In this document: positions 54,656 to 64,000 of the stretch, one piece after another
How the letters are laid out: each line of letters begins with the position of its first letter
How positions within the stretch are numbered: position 1 is the stretch's first letter
Assembly (NCBI GenBank): GCA_026018925.1
Contig: JAKSZU010000026.1
Location: 13,259,127 to 13,323,126, forward strand
Reading direction: 5' to 3'
DNA length: 64,000 nt
Source of the DNA: Tupaia tana
Lineage: Eukaryota; Chordata; Mammalia; Scandentia; Tupaiidae
Position numbers and translations under genes: made by a program
Notes under the pieces: generated by a model
What the model was told of the DNA's origin: nothing
Databases searched by the model: none
Seen by the model: the letters and a program-made list of their open reading frames with translations, nothing else

Positions 54656-54689
54656 CGTTGTCTCACTTTGTAAACACACACTCTGAAAA

Positions 54690-55095
54690 AAGGCATTGAT
54701 CCCACCCTACCTGTAAGAAACAGGTTCAAAAAGGTGAAATGACTGACCTAAGGTCTCTCAGGTAATAAGAGATGAATTGGATCTCTTTGTGTCCGAAGCT
54801 CATGCTTTTTGTTGCCACCTGAGAATATTTTCAGAAACTCTCATCACAACCAGTATAACAGTAACAATAAATACCCTTTACTGATCACTCTTACATTCCT
54901 AATCCATATCTGTTCCCACAAATCCCACAACGGTATGGAGAAGATCCTGTTATCCCTATAGCCCATGCCATAAGTACAGAAACTGAGGTCTGGAATGTTG
55001 AAGTGATTTGCTTATGACCTCTTAGCTAATAGCTGGTAGAGTTGGGATTTGAACCTACAGCTGACTCCAAAGCCACCAGACTTCCAACTATATGA
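54690..55095 (-). repeat. Two MIR pieces
   Basis: 54690-54820: 'aaggtgaaatgactgaccta'. 54850-55095: 'tatctgttcccacaaatccc', 'acagaaactgaggtctggaa' and 'gtagagttgggatttgaacc'. Confidence 0.72.
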
Positions 55096-56044
55096 TATGA
55101 GCCCTCCAAACCTGGCTATAAAACTGCATCTCTTGTCAACTGGGAAAGAATTTAGGAAGATAAAGGTTTGTGCTAATACTTATGTAAAGAAAGGTTGAAA
55201 GGCTCAAGGTATTTTGATGCTTACATCTGAAAACAGTGTCCTCTAGTTAAGTCCTTTTATTTATTTTTTATTTTTTTTTTTAAATGTGAAACCCTCTGAG
55301 GCAGCCCTAGCCACAAGGAAAAGAATGAAAAAGGTATTGACCCTCAGTAGAGAGTGGTACAAGAAATGCAGAGAAGAAAAAAACTTGCCCTAGAACCATG
55401 GTTAACTAGAGATGTTAAAGACACACAAAGACACCAGAAACAGAAAAAATGGGTAGGGCCTCTGGGTCACAACCAAGATGATAAAAATGTAATTAACTTG
55501 AGCAGGTTCCTCCAGTCTATAGCAGGGACCTACCCTTCGGGTGTGTGGCTTTGCTTTTCAGTTCTGGGCTAATGACACGCGTTCAAGTTTGTCCTGTGGA
55601 ACGTACCAGAGACTCATTAAAGTCCACCCGCTGGCGTGTGGTGTGGGGCCAACACGATGCTGTGGGCAAGTAAGGTCTTTGAATGATTCACAAAGTGCAA
55701 TTCAGAAGCCTTAACTCTGTCTGTGTTCTAAGTATCATCTAGCATGTAAATCCATGATCTGAAACACTTCTTGGGCTTCCAGGCAAGGTCTTGGGTCTGG
55801 GAGAGGAGGTGGTGGGAAGAACCAGGGTTGGATTTCTCAGTAAAGTTATGAGCTAGTGACTGTAGATATGGGGATCCTCGGTATTGAAAGATGAGGTTCA
55901 GAAGCTACTGAGAGCAGTCAGTAAATGTCTGGCCTCAACAGGAATTTCTCCAACTGTTTAAATTTGCAGATTTAAATTCAGCCTTCTTCGTAAAGTGCCC
56001 TCTTACACTCTAGCCTTTGAATTGAATTAAAATGCCATACCAAG
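55096..56044. other. Intronic stretch of about 950 nt
   Basis: No exon or clear repeat. Poly(T)-rich at 55256-55283. Confidence 0.4.
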
Positions 56045-56285
56045 GGCTGGTTGGTGCTATAGCAGTAAACTGTGACATTCTTTCAGGCTGACCACATGGG
56101 AAATTTCTGGGTTCACATCTGGAGGCTCTCCCATGCATGCTGGGCACATACATGCCCATGATCCAGGGCTGGTTGAGACTGGAGGTGGGTCATGGTGTCG
56201 AGCTTGATGGGGATGCTATCTCTTTTTATCTCATACACTATCTCTTTCTGTCTCTCTTGCTCATGGGAGAAATAAATAGACTTAA
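56045..56285 (+). mobile_element. SINE family E
   Basis: 'gctggttggtgctatagcag', 'gctgaccacatgggaaattt', 'ctgggttcacatctggaggc' and 'tctcttgctcatgggagaaa', then taaata. Sister of 46135-46378. Confidence 0.7.
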
Positions 56286-56559
56286 AAAGAATGCCATCAT
56301 AGATAGTAAAATTTTCCTTTAATTCTTCTAATTTAATGATGGAAAATATCAGTAAATTAAATCCCATAAAGAAGTTCTAAGCCACGGTGGTAGCTTCCTG
56401 GATCACTGGGCTGAGTGGATTTTTGAGACCAAACCTGGGCTTAAATGGAAAAAGTGCCGTAATCCATTAGTGATGTCTGCCATGGGCACAGGAAAGGAGG
56501 TTCAAATGGAAAAGGTGGGTTTATGACTTGTTTTGATGGAAAGAATGTGGTGGAAGTGA

Positions 56560-57200
56560 TGTTTTTACAGGTCCTACCTTAAAGCTCAAGAGGTCTGGCA
56601 TACTTCTGTTCTTTCTCAGGTATGCCACCATGAGAAGAAGCCCTAGCTATCTTGATGAAAGTGAGAAACCCTTGCCTTGGCCAATGCCATGGCAGATCTG
56701 TATATAATCAGCTGACCTCTAAACATATGAGAGAGTCCAGCCAAGATCAGCGAAGTCACCTACCCAGCCTTCAGCTAATTATAGATGCACAAGGGGGGCC
56801 ACCAGAGATCCCTATGAACTATATGCTCTTTAAAAAAATAACTTGAAAACATTTTTTTAATTACCAGAGGGCACATGTGCTTACTAGAGAGAAAAAAAGA
56901 AAGAGAAGAAGCACCTCCTAATGAGGCATGGTCATTCTACAGTCCATTTTTCTTCTGTTTTTCCATCCCATTAGAATTTTGGGCACACACACGTGCACAC
57001 ACTCCTGGTGTGTTTTTCAGGCCACTGGCTGGGACTTGAACTGTGGTTGACCATGTGGGATCTGACTCCCAGTGCATGGAGCTTAACCACTGTGCTACAG
57101 ATTGGACCACCATAGATTCCTAATCACTAATAAATGCTTATTATTGTTTTCTGTCACTAAGTTTTTGGGATGGTTTGTTATATAGTGATAGCTGACCGAT
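56560..57200 (+). repeat. MLT1-like LTR split by a SINE
   Basis: 'tatgccaccatgagaagaag', 'gtatataatcagctgacctc', 'ccagccaagatcagcgaagt' before the SINE; 'taaatgcttattattgtttt', 'tgtcactaagtttttgggat' and 'ggtttgttatatagtgatag' after it. Confidence 0.7.
56845..57110 (-). mobile_element. SINE family C inside the LTR
   Basis: 'ttaattaccagagggcacat', 'ttagaattttgggcacacac', 'tgtttttcaggccactggct' and the head complement 'cttaaccactgtgctacaga'. Confidence 0.83.
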
Positions 57201-57320
57201 ACAATGACTTTAGGTAAATCTGTGACATTCTCTGGGTCTCACTTTGCTTATTTGAGAAATGAATTGACAGGATATTTCCTGCTTACCTTGGGGAAGATTT
57301 TAAGATGTTATACAACTATA
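57195..57320 (+). repeat. MIR fragment
   Basis: 'taggtaaatctgtgacattc', 'tctgggtctcactttgctta' and 'tttgagaaatgaattgacag'. Confidence 0.6.
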
Positions 57321-57989
57321 AAATTCAGCAGGTATTTGTGGAATATCTACTCTGTGCCACCTACTGAGTTTGAACTGGAGACTGACAGAACAGGTTGGCT
57401 CTGCTGTAGGACAGTGTTAATACCTTCTTCTTCTAGCCACAGGTCAGTCACTAATGATTCTGAGTGAACACTCCTGACTGAGTGGCGGTAGAGAAGAGAG
57501 AGGTTAGCAGGCTCACCTGAAAGAACTAAGGTGATAGGCCAGTTATCTCATTTCGTGATATATTCTACAGATTTATATATAAACCATATACGTTGCTTAC
57601 TTCCCCTATTAGGTTAACATAGAGGCCTTTCCCCTCATCTTTAACAAGTAAGTTTTAGGGATGAACGAGATAATCATTTAATCCCATCAATAAACACTTG
57701 GTAAGGACCATGACAGTGGATATGACAGTGCCCACGACACGAGAGCTCTTACATCATGGTGACGGAGATGGAGATGGATGCAAGTCGTTGTAGCATGAGG
57801 ATGCTGCCTTCTCCCTTACCTACTACCACCAACCCGGTAGCCAGTCCTGTATCTCTGCCTCCAAAGAAATTCTGAATCTGTTCACCTCTTCTCATTTCAC
57901 TGCTGTTTTCCTGATCCAAGCCATTGTCACCTTTACCATAGCCTTCCAGTTGGTCTCTATGTGGTGAATGGAATCTTTCACCCCCAATA
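57321..57989. other. Intronic stretch, partly L2-like
   Basis: About 57690-57780 resembles an L2 body ('atgacagtgcccacgacacg'). Donor-like minus-strand sites near 57745 and 57800 lack supported exons. Confidence 0.4.
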
Positions 57990-58087
57990 GGACTCATGTG
58001 CGTGCCAGAGAGAGACAGAAAACCAGTGATAGGAAAAGTGAGAAATCACCCCCTAAAATGGATGGTCATGTTTCAATCCCTTCTCCT
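57990..58087 (-). mobile_element. SINE family A fragment without head
   Basis: Only the 3' body (gtgcgtgccagagagagaca to tcaatcccttctcct), abutting a plus-strand SINE. Confidence 0.75.
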
Positions 58088-58345
58088 AAGGGCCAGCAGA
58101 TGGCGTAATGGTTACATCAGTGGACTCCCACGTAATCAACCACAGTTCGAGTCCCAGACCTGGCAGCTTGAAACTTACACCAGGCGCATGTGCATGCATG
58201 CCCTAAATCTCAAGAGGAGAATGGAGGAGAAGGGATTGCATTGTGGCCATCCCCGCAGAGGGTATTTTTTCACTTCCTGTCTCTCTGTCTCTCTGGTGAG
58301 CACACATGCCCTATAGCAAAAATGTCTCTTAAAAAAAAAAAAGAA
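58088..58345 (+). mobile_element. SINE family A
   Basis: Complete copy with A tail; it directly follows the reversed fragment, forming an inverted SINE pair. Confidence 0.9.
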
Positions 58346-58369
58346 AAATCAGATCATATCTCCCTTGCT

Positions 58370-59190
58370 CAGAACCCTCCAGTGGTTTTCATTGCACTTA
58401 GAGACTAAAACCCAAACTTTTCATCTCAGCCTGTAAGGCTGTGTATGAACCCAACCCTGCCAAGTCCTTTACCTCTCCCACTCTGCTACCGCCACAGAGG
58501 CCATCCTTCAGTTCCTCAAACATTTTCAGCTTATTCTGATTTTGGTACCCATTCACTTAGTGTTCTCTGAAATACCATACCGTCTTTCCCCTCTAGATTT
58601 TTTTTTTTAATTGCTAAAGGGTGCATGCACTTGCCAGAGAGAAAGAGAGAGAGAGAGACAGAAGGGGAGAAAGTACTCCTCGATGGGGCGGGGTCACACT
58701 GCAATCCTTTTTCCTCTATTTGTCCATCTTGTCAGGATTTGGGGCATGCACACAACTACATGTGTCCAGGGTATTTTTTACGTCATTGCAGCCAGGATTC
58801 AAATGGCCGTGTGGGATCCGGCTCTGCATGGGGCTAACCCACTGCACTACAGGGCTGGCCCTAGATCTTTATGCGAGTGGCTCTTTTTCACCATTCAGGT
58901 ATGGGACCCAGGGTTCCCTTTCTAAACCAGTCTTCTCTGAACACTCTAGCCAATGTAGTTAGTGGTAGCTTGTTCCCCATCACCAGGATCTATACACACA
59001 TCACTCTGCTTTATACCTGTCCCCCTACCTCCAATTGTTCGGTCACTTGCTAACACGTTTGCTTTCTTGACCTCATTATAATGCACGTCCTCTTCTCTTC
59101 CTCACCAAGGACAGGAGTTTTGTGTATGGCTGTGCCTTCCCTATATACAGCCATGCCAGGTGTTGCCTTGACTCAATAAATACATGATGA
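58370..59190. repeat. L2 element split by a SINE
   Basis: 'gctgtgtatgaacccaaccc', 'acctctcccactctgctacc', 'gaggccatccttcagttcct' on the left; 'gacaggagttttgtgtatgg' and 'tgactcaataaatacatgat' on the right. Confidence 0.6.
58597..58862 (-). mobile_element. SINE family C inside L2
   Basis: 'aattgctaaagggtgcatgc', 'gtcacactgcaatccttttt', 'tcaggatttggggcatgcac' and the head complement 'actacagggctggccct'. Confidence 0.83.
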
Positions 59191-60248
59191 AAACATGAAT
59201 GCGCACAGAGGCCAAGGAGGTTCCGAGAAATGCCTAACACAATACAAAAGACAGAAAAATAGCTTCTTCCTGGGCCCCAAATCCCACTGTTGCTATTTTT
59301 AATTGTCTTGCTTCAGGTGTCTGCCAAATGCAGGTGGAAAGCAAAGCCTCAGCCCTCATAAACACTGTATCCTGCATAATCTGTACCCTGCTGGGGTCTG
59401 CTGGGGGTGGGCAGGGGGATGGGTAATTCCTCACCATTTATTTGCTGTTGCCTGATTCTAACTAAACTGCACCATGGGTGAATCATGGCTTCGGGTTCAA
59501 CATTTCGGTTGCCTTAGTTGCAGAGCTGTTTATTTTCCTTAAAACATTTGCAATAAAAAGTGCTGGCAGCTTTGGAGGAAAATATGTCATCAGCTTTAAG
59601 AGTCGACCAAGAACTGGGCACGTGCAGAAGCCGGGATTGCCGACTTCCGCCAGGAGAAACTCGGCAAGTGCCGCTTAGTGCCTCTGAACATCTGGCAGAA
59701 CAGGCGAGGAGGAAAGCAGTTAGAGTTTTATTCTTTTTAGCACCATGTTAAATTGGCCATGAAACCAGGGACGGTGCAATTGAATTATAAGAGGGCTGAA
59801 GTATTAAATAAAAATCCAGGAGACAGTCAAGGTGTGTGGCTCAAGGTGGGTTCGACTCTAATAGGAGGTGAAATGAAATTTAGAAAACAGTAAGTGGAAA
59901 AGACAACATCTTCTTTGCTAATAATCTGCCTCATTTAATACTGGGAGGTGGGGCCACAAGGTTTGCACCTCTCAGAGAGGTGACATCCCCTGGAAAACAG
60001 GGTGTTTCCTTCCGAAGGGAATCGGCTGATTTCTCAAATGTCAACGGGTCCCAGGAGTGTGGCCAGATGGAACATTTTATTGTCGTTTCTTGTTTTCTTG
60101 CGGGTGGCTTTTCTGTCTGGCCTTTTGCACACTGTCCTTCGGGTCCAGCAGTTGGACAGGCTAAGGACTGTCCGGTGAGATGTTAAATTCTAGCTGGTTT
60201 TCAGAGCCATGGTAAATGGATCTGGCAGGAGTGACAGATTTAGTTTAC
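59191..60248. other. Repeat-free block beside an exon, candidate conserved DNA
   Basis: More than 1 kb without SINEs or microsatellites. Several AT-rich, low-drift-looking blocks (caattgaattataagagggc, gctaataatctgcctcattt). No exon found apart from the one at its right edge. Function not inferred. Confidence 0.4.
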
Positions 60249-60482
60249 CGGAGAGTGGCATTGTCTTTATCACCTTTTAATCGAGCTTCTCTGTTCTGCT
60301 GGGCACACAGGAAGTTCAGTGTTTGTCGTTCTTGGGGCATGCTCCTGGTGGTGGGCTGGTAAAAGCTTAACAACCGGCTCTCTGTAGGGGGTGAGCAGTA
60401 AGGCCTGACTTGTAGCATTTGTACTTTTCCATACTGTAAATACGCCATCATGGCCGATTTGGAGATGCCAGTGAGCACAGAG
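60249..60482 (-). CDS. Probable coding exon (234 nt), likely the same gene
   Basis: Minus strand: acceptor gcaaatttcctcccag, donor ctctccg|gtaaac. One leading nucleotide, 77 open codons and two trailing nucleotides: the same phase class as the 17-6 kb exons. The peptide runs SVLTGISKSAMMAYLQYGKV, then QMLQVRPYCSPPTESRLLSF, YQPTTRSMPQERQTLNFLCA and QQNREARLKGDKDNATL. The frame stops in the intron right after the donor. It is polar, basic and plausible as protein, with no SINE or repeat overlap. Its trailing phase does not match the leading phase of the 38051 exon, so at least one exon between them is missing from this list, or the two belong to different transcripts. Confidence 0.65.
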
Positions 60483-61700
60483 CTGGGAGGAAATTTGCTC
60501 ACTGTTAACATTCTTTCTATAGAATTTCCACCCACAGGCACCATAACCATCAATAACTCCAAGAGCCCAGATAATTGTAAAATGTATAGCCTAATTAAGA
60601 AGGGATGAGTCTTGGGTATTTATTACCTGTGTTTTAATATAATTTATTTAATTATAAGTTTATAGAATCTAATTGAATTACTTTTATTCCCCCCAATTTA
60701 ATTTTTAGCAGTAGCTGTGTTTAATAATTGGCTTGCAAATTTTCCTGAAAATTTAGCAGTGAGGGCTGGTTCTAAGCTGGCTCACCATTGCTTGGTCCTC
60801 TCCTTAGGTGGGGTTGAGTGTTGGTGTCTGGGACTTACACAGATCAAGGCATCTACTAGCATCTATCTCATATAAGCCGCTTGTCTGCAGTATACAGATG
60901 GCTGTGGGGACCCTCGTTTCTCAGGGTCTGCAGATCCGGTGTGTCTTTGCAGCTGGGGAGCTCTGGGTTAGTACAACCTCCCTTCCAGCTGATGATATCC
61001 AGCTGGTAAGAATCGACATGGCTACCATGGCTGTGCATGGCCAGTGTCTGTGCTGATGGACAGGAGCCCGTGACAAACAGATGATTCCGTATTTTGAACC
61101 TCACCTCTGATCCAAATTTCCCACTGCACCGCTCTGTGAAGCCTGGAACACCCTCCAGGGACAAGGTGGGTCAGAGTATAGTTCCCGGCTGGGAGGCGCA
61201 TTCTCAGCCCTGCAATCCTTTTTTTGCTTCCTGCCACGGATGCTGCCCCTACTCAGGTAACTCTCGGCTTCTTGACCCCACTTCTCACTAGTCCCTGGGG
61301 CTTCAAGGTTCCCACGACATGAGCCTCAAAAGCACCCTACCTTGGGTTGAAACACCGTAGAGGTCAATACGTCCAGAGGGTCCTGGTGGGTCTCAGCCAT
61401 CGATTCTGAGAGCCCAGTTCACATGCTATCTCTGAGACAGCCCCATGGGTCCCTTGAGCTGGGGACATTGTCTGCAGGATTATCCCAACATGGACAGTTA
61501 TGTTACTCTGCTGGGGCTGCTGGAACAGAACACTGGGACTAGGTGACTTGAACACAGAGATTTATTTCCTCCTCGCTCCAGATGCTGGAAGGCCAAGGTC
61601 CAGGTGCCAGCAGGGTTGGTTTCTCCAGAGTTCTCTCTCCTTGGTCTGGAGATAGCCAGTCACCTTCTCGCTATGTCCTCACGCCTTTTTCTTTCTTTTC
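60483..61700. other. Repeat-free stretch upstream of the exon
   Basis: About 1.2 kb. Left part AT-rich (taatataatttatttaatta near 60636). A minus-strand segment at 61110-61147 with gttccag and gtgagg edges was considered as an exon but does not match phase. Confidence 0.4.
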
Positions 61701-61711
61701 CTTTTTTGTAC

Positions 61712-61980
61712 ATTTTTTTTTTTTTTTTTGGTAGAGATTTTTGCTATAGGGCATGTGTGCTCTCCAGAAGGACATAGAGAGCCAGAGAGAAAGAAAGCAA
61801 GGAATCACCCCCCAGGGGGGATAGCCATGCTGCAACCCCTTCTCCTCCATTCTCCTCTCAGGATCTTGGGCACACACGCACACGCGCCCAGCGTGAGTTT
61901 AAGCCACTGGGTCTGGGACTCGAACTGTGGTCGACTACATGGAAGTCCAGCGACATAGCCATTACGCTAACTGCTGGTCC
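61712..61980 (-). mobile_element. SINE family A, reversed
   Basis: Complete copy with a T tail at 61712-61730 and the head complement 'aactgctggtcc'. Confidence 0.9.
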
Positions 61981-62334
61981 TTCATGTGGCCTTTTTCTCT
62001 GTGAGCACATTCCTGGAGTCTCTTTCTCTTTTTTGTAAGATCACCACTCAAATTGGATTAGGGCTCCAGTTTAACCTTAATTACCTCTTTAAGGGTCCTT
62101 TCTCCAGATAAAGTCACATAGGAGTAAAAGCTTCAACTTGTGAATTTTTGCTTGGGAGAACAAGAGGGACAATTCATTCCCTAACAACTATCAGGCAGTT
62201 GAAATGATGTTGGCTCGAACTGATATATGCGCTAGGTAAGAAATACTCCTTATTTTTTTAAAAAAATTGTTCATTATTGTGTATCATTTCCTCATGTATG
62301 AAAAACACAATGTAAAACATCTCATTCATATGAT
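61981..62334. other. Probable LTR-like remnant, unassigned
   Basis: 'gatcaccactcaaattggat', 'taattacctctttaagggtc' and 'ctttctccagataaagtcac' recall an old MER/LTR; not resolved. Confidence 0.3.
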
Positions 62335-62573
62335 TTTTTTGGGAGAGATTTTTGCTATAGGGTGCATGTACTCGCTGGAGAGCTAGAGAGAAGAAAGCAA
62401 GAAATCAGCCCCCAGGGAGGATGGCCACACTGCAGTCCCTTCTCCTCTTGGGATTTTGGGCACTCATGTATATGCACCCAGCATGAGTTTAAAGCAACCA
62501 GGTCCAGGACTCGAACTACAGTTGACCATGTGAGTTGAGAACCCCAACCACTACTCCACCTGCTAGCCCCTCA
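62335..62573 (-). mobile_element. SINE family A, reversed, old
   Basis: Several gaps: the purine run is shortened and the head degraded ('gagttgagaaccccaaccac'), with the 'cctgctagcccc' end. Confidence 0.8.
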
Positions 62574-62644
62574 TTCTTATTTTTATATTGATTATATTTT
62601 GGATGTACTCAGTTAAGAAAAACACATTATTAAAATTACTTTCA

Positions 62645-62860
62645 GGCCAGCATTGGCATGGTGATTAAGGTGACTGGATCCCATGTGGCCAGCCCCATGA
62701 TTTGAGTCCCAGGCCCTGCAGCTTGAAAAACACACCAAGCACGTGCATGTATATACCCAAAATCCAGAAAAGAGGGAGAAATGGTGGAGAAAGGATTATG
62801 GCATGGAGGGTGCTTTCTCACTTTCCCTCTTTCTCTCACTGGCAAATTTTAAAAAGTTAC
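62645..62860 (+). mobile_element. SINE family C
   Basis: 'caggccagcattggcatggt', 'tggatcccatgtggccagcc', 'cttgaaaaacacaccaagca' and a shortened end 'ctggcaaattttaaaaag'. Confidence 0.82.
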
Positions 62861-62959
62861 TTTTATCTGCTTTTTACTTTTTAGTGTAGCTACTCAGAAA
62901 CTTAGACAATCATGTTATGCTTCCACCGGTCAGTGTCTGTCCAGAGACCCTCCGAGAGT

Positions 62960-63150
62960 GAACACAGCCGCCCTCTCGCAGGCACTGGGAACATCGCTCT
63001 CTAGAGCCCCCTCCGGGCCCCTCCCTGCCCCTTTAACCCATTTCCTTCTCCAGGCTTTTGCACCCACCCCTGCCTGCCTCCCCTTGGGTCCCTCCCTGGG
63101 CTCCGTCATCCATTCACATCGTGCTGTAGGACAGGCCAGGGCAGAGGCAC
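62960..63150 (-). repeat. Possible L2 piece
   Basis: 'tccaggcttttgcacccacc' and 'cctgcctgcctccccttggg' resemble antisense L2. GC-rich, weak. Confidence 0.35.
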
Positions 63151-63293
63151 AGCTGACTGTGGGGAGGGGGAGCTTTTGGATGATGGAGGTAAAAGGAGCA
63201 AGTATCTCGCTGTGTCTTCTCTATGGTCCAGCTCAGAGTGGGGGGGGGGGTGGCTAAGATGAGCAGATCTTCCCCACACCCTCAGCCTTTATG

Positions 63294-63446
63294 AAGGGTC
63301 TTCCAACAGGTCATGGAAAATGCTTATTATGAAAAAACTATGCATGGATTTCTTTTCTTTCTTCTTCTTCTTCTTCTTCTTCTTTTTTTTTTTTTTTTTT
63401 TTTTTGCACCAAAATAAATTTGAATGTTGACTGCATTTTCTATGAT
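63294..63446. mobile_element. Second palindromic DNA element, near complete
   Basis: Left end 'agggtcttccaacaggtcat' then 'ggaaaatgcttattatgaaa', centre with an expanded (CTT)n/(T)n at 63352-63405, 'gcaccaaaataaatttgaat', right end gcattttctatga. The arms are imperfect inverted repeats; a SINE sits at the right end. Confidence 0.6.
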
Positions 63447-63451
63447 TTTTT

Positions 63452-63722
63452 TTTGAGAGACTTGCTATAGGGTGTGTGTGCCTGCTGAAGAGAGAGAGAG
63501 AGAAGAGAGAGAGAGACAGAGAGAGACAGACAGAGAGATAGAAAGTGAGAAATTTCTCCCTGGTAATGGCTATTCCACAATCCCTTCTCCATTCTCCTCT
63601 CAAGATTTTGGGTATGCATGCACATACACCCAGTGTGAGTTTCAAGCCATTGGGTCTGGGACTTGAACTGCGATCAGCCACTTGGGAGTCCAGTGCCTTA
63701 ACCTCTAAACCACTTGCTGGCT
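63452..63722 (-). mobile_element. SINE family A, reversed
   Basis: 'gagacttgctatagggtgtg', expanded GA run at 63491-63535, head complement 'aaaccacttgctggctcc'. Confidence 0.87.
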
Positions 63723-64000
63723 CCTATGACCTTTTTGCAGTCTCTTATTCCCCGTCTCAGCGCATCTCTGAGTGTTATGCCAGGTCTCCAGCTCTTGCTC
63801 TGCCTTGAGTTGCTTTGTCAAAAGTCCCATTTAACAATCCCATCTTGGAATGTTTCAGGTCCCAGGAAGGAGTTGAGGGGAGAGGGTAAAAAAGTCCCAT
63901 CTCACTACACAGAGACAATTAGAACATTCATCCTGGACCTGAGTTTGCTCACACCATCAGGGAGGGAAGGAATGGCGGGAATGAGGTGGGGGTGGATCTG
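63723..64000. other. Unassigned end of window
   Basis: No feature recognised. Confidence 0.4.

Noticed and set aside
57749..57997. Minus-strand frame with a gtaagg donor-like site
   Set aside because: Sequence resembles an L2 body; no acceptor or conserved motif.
61110..61147. Exon-like segment with gttccag and gtgagg edges
   Set aside because: Its readable frames do not end in the phase the 60249-60482 exon needs, and the acceptor is weak.

Overview
This is gene-poor, retrotransposon-rich DNA from a placental mammal. It contains MIR and L2 relics, MLT1/MST-type LTRs, L1 3' ends, hAT relics and a processed RPL21 pseudogene. About 60 copies of tRNA-derived SINEs from a few related families dominate it, roughly one per kilobase. 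The head of the main family has a good Pol III box A (tagcgtaatgg) and box B (ggttcgagtcc), and an anticodon-loop region (ctcccac) like tRNA-Gly(CCC); tRNA-Val is an alternative source. Two degenerate 7SL/Alu-like pieces (about 25105 and 27375) hint at Euarchontoglires. A colugo is my best guess for the host, but this is inference; the SINEs are not Alu, B1/B2, Can-SINE, rabbit C-repeat or horse ERE.

SINE names used here: A = about 260 nt, tRNA-like head plus a long body ending in gcaaaaacctctc and poly(A); B = the same type of head joined almost directly to a pyrimidine run, ggtcaaatt and an AT-rich tail; C = older and more diverged, with 'ggatcccacatgg' in the head and 'gcaattaaaa' at the tail; D and E = two further rare tRNA-like families.

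The only convincing gene lies on the minus strand, and its 3' end is at about 5.6 kb. Four exons can be chained by splice sites and matching codon phase: 17842-18012, 11001-11108, 6666-6773 and the terminal exon 5656-5701 (stop codon, then AATAAA at 5606-5611). A 53-nt exon at 38051-38103 fits upstream in phase, and a 234-nt exon at 60249-60482 probably lies further upstream. From 38103 to the stop they encode 161 residues: a basic coiled-coil-like segment, then a Trp/His-rich C-terminus. I could not name the gene; CCDC60 was considered but not confirmed. Everything from about 5.7 kb rightward is therefore probably intron of this gene, and 1-5.58 kb is downstream of it.

By region: 1-5.6 kb, SINEs, MIR and an L1 end; 5.6-18 kb, the 3' exons among SINEs, an MLT1 LTR and hAT relics; 18-38 kb, a large intron with L1, L2, microsatellites and a SINE-poor stretch at 28.4-29.5 kb; 38-60 kb, more intron with nested SINEs, L1, the RPL21 pseudogene and an LTR; 59.2-61.7 kb, SINE-free DNA around the 60.2-kb exon; 61.7-64 kb, SINEs again.

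The most unusual repeat is a set of four roughly 70-80 bp near-perfect palindromes, some flanked by TA (13.1, 14.9, 39.8 and 48.1 kb). They look like a mariner-type MITE of the MADE1 kind but with a different sequence.
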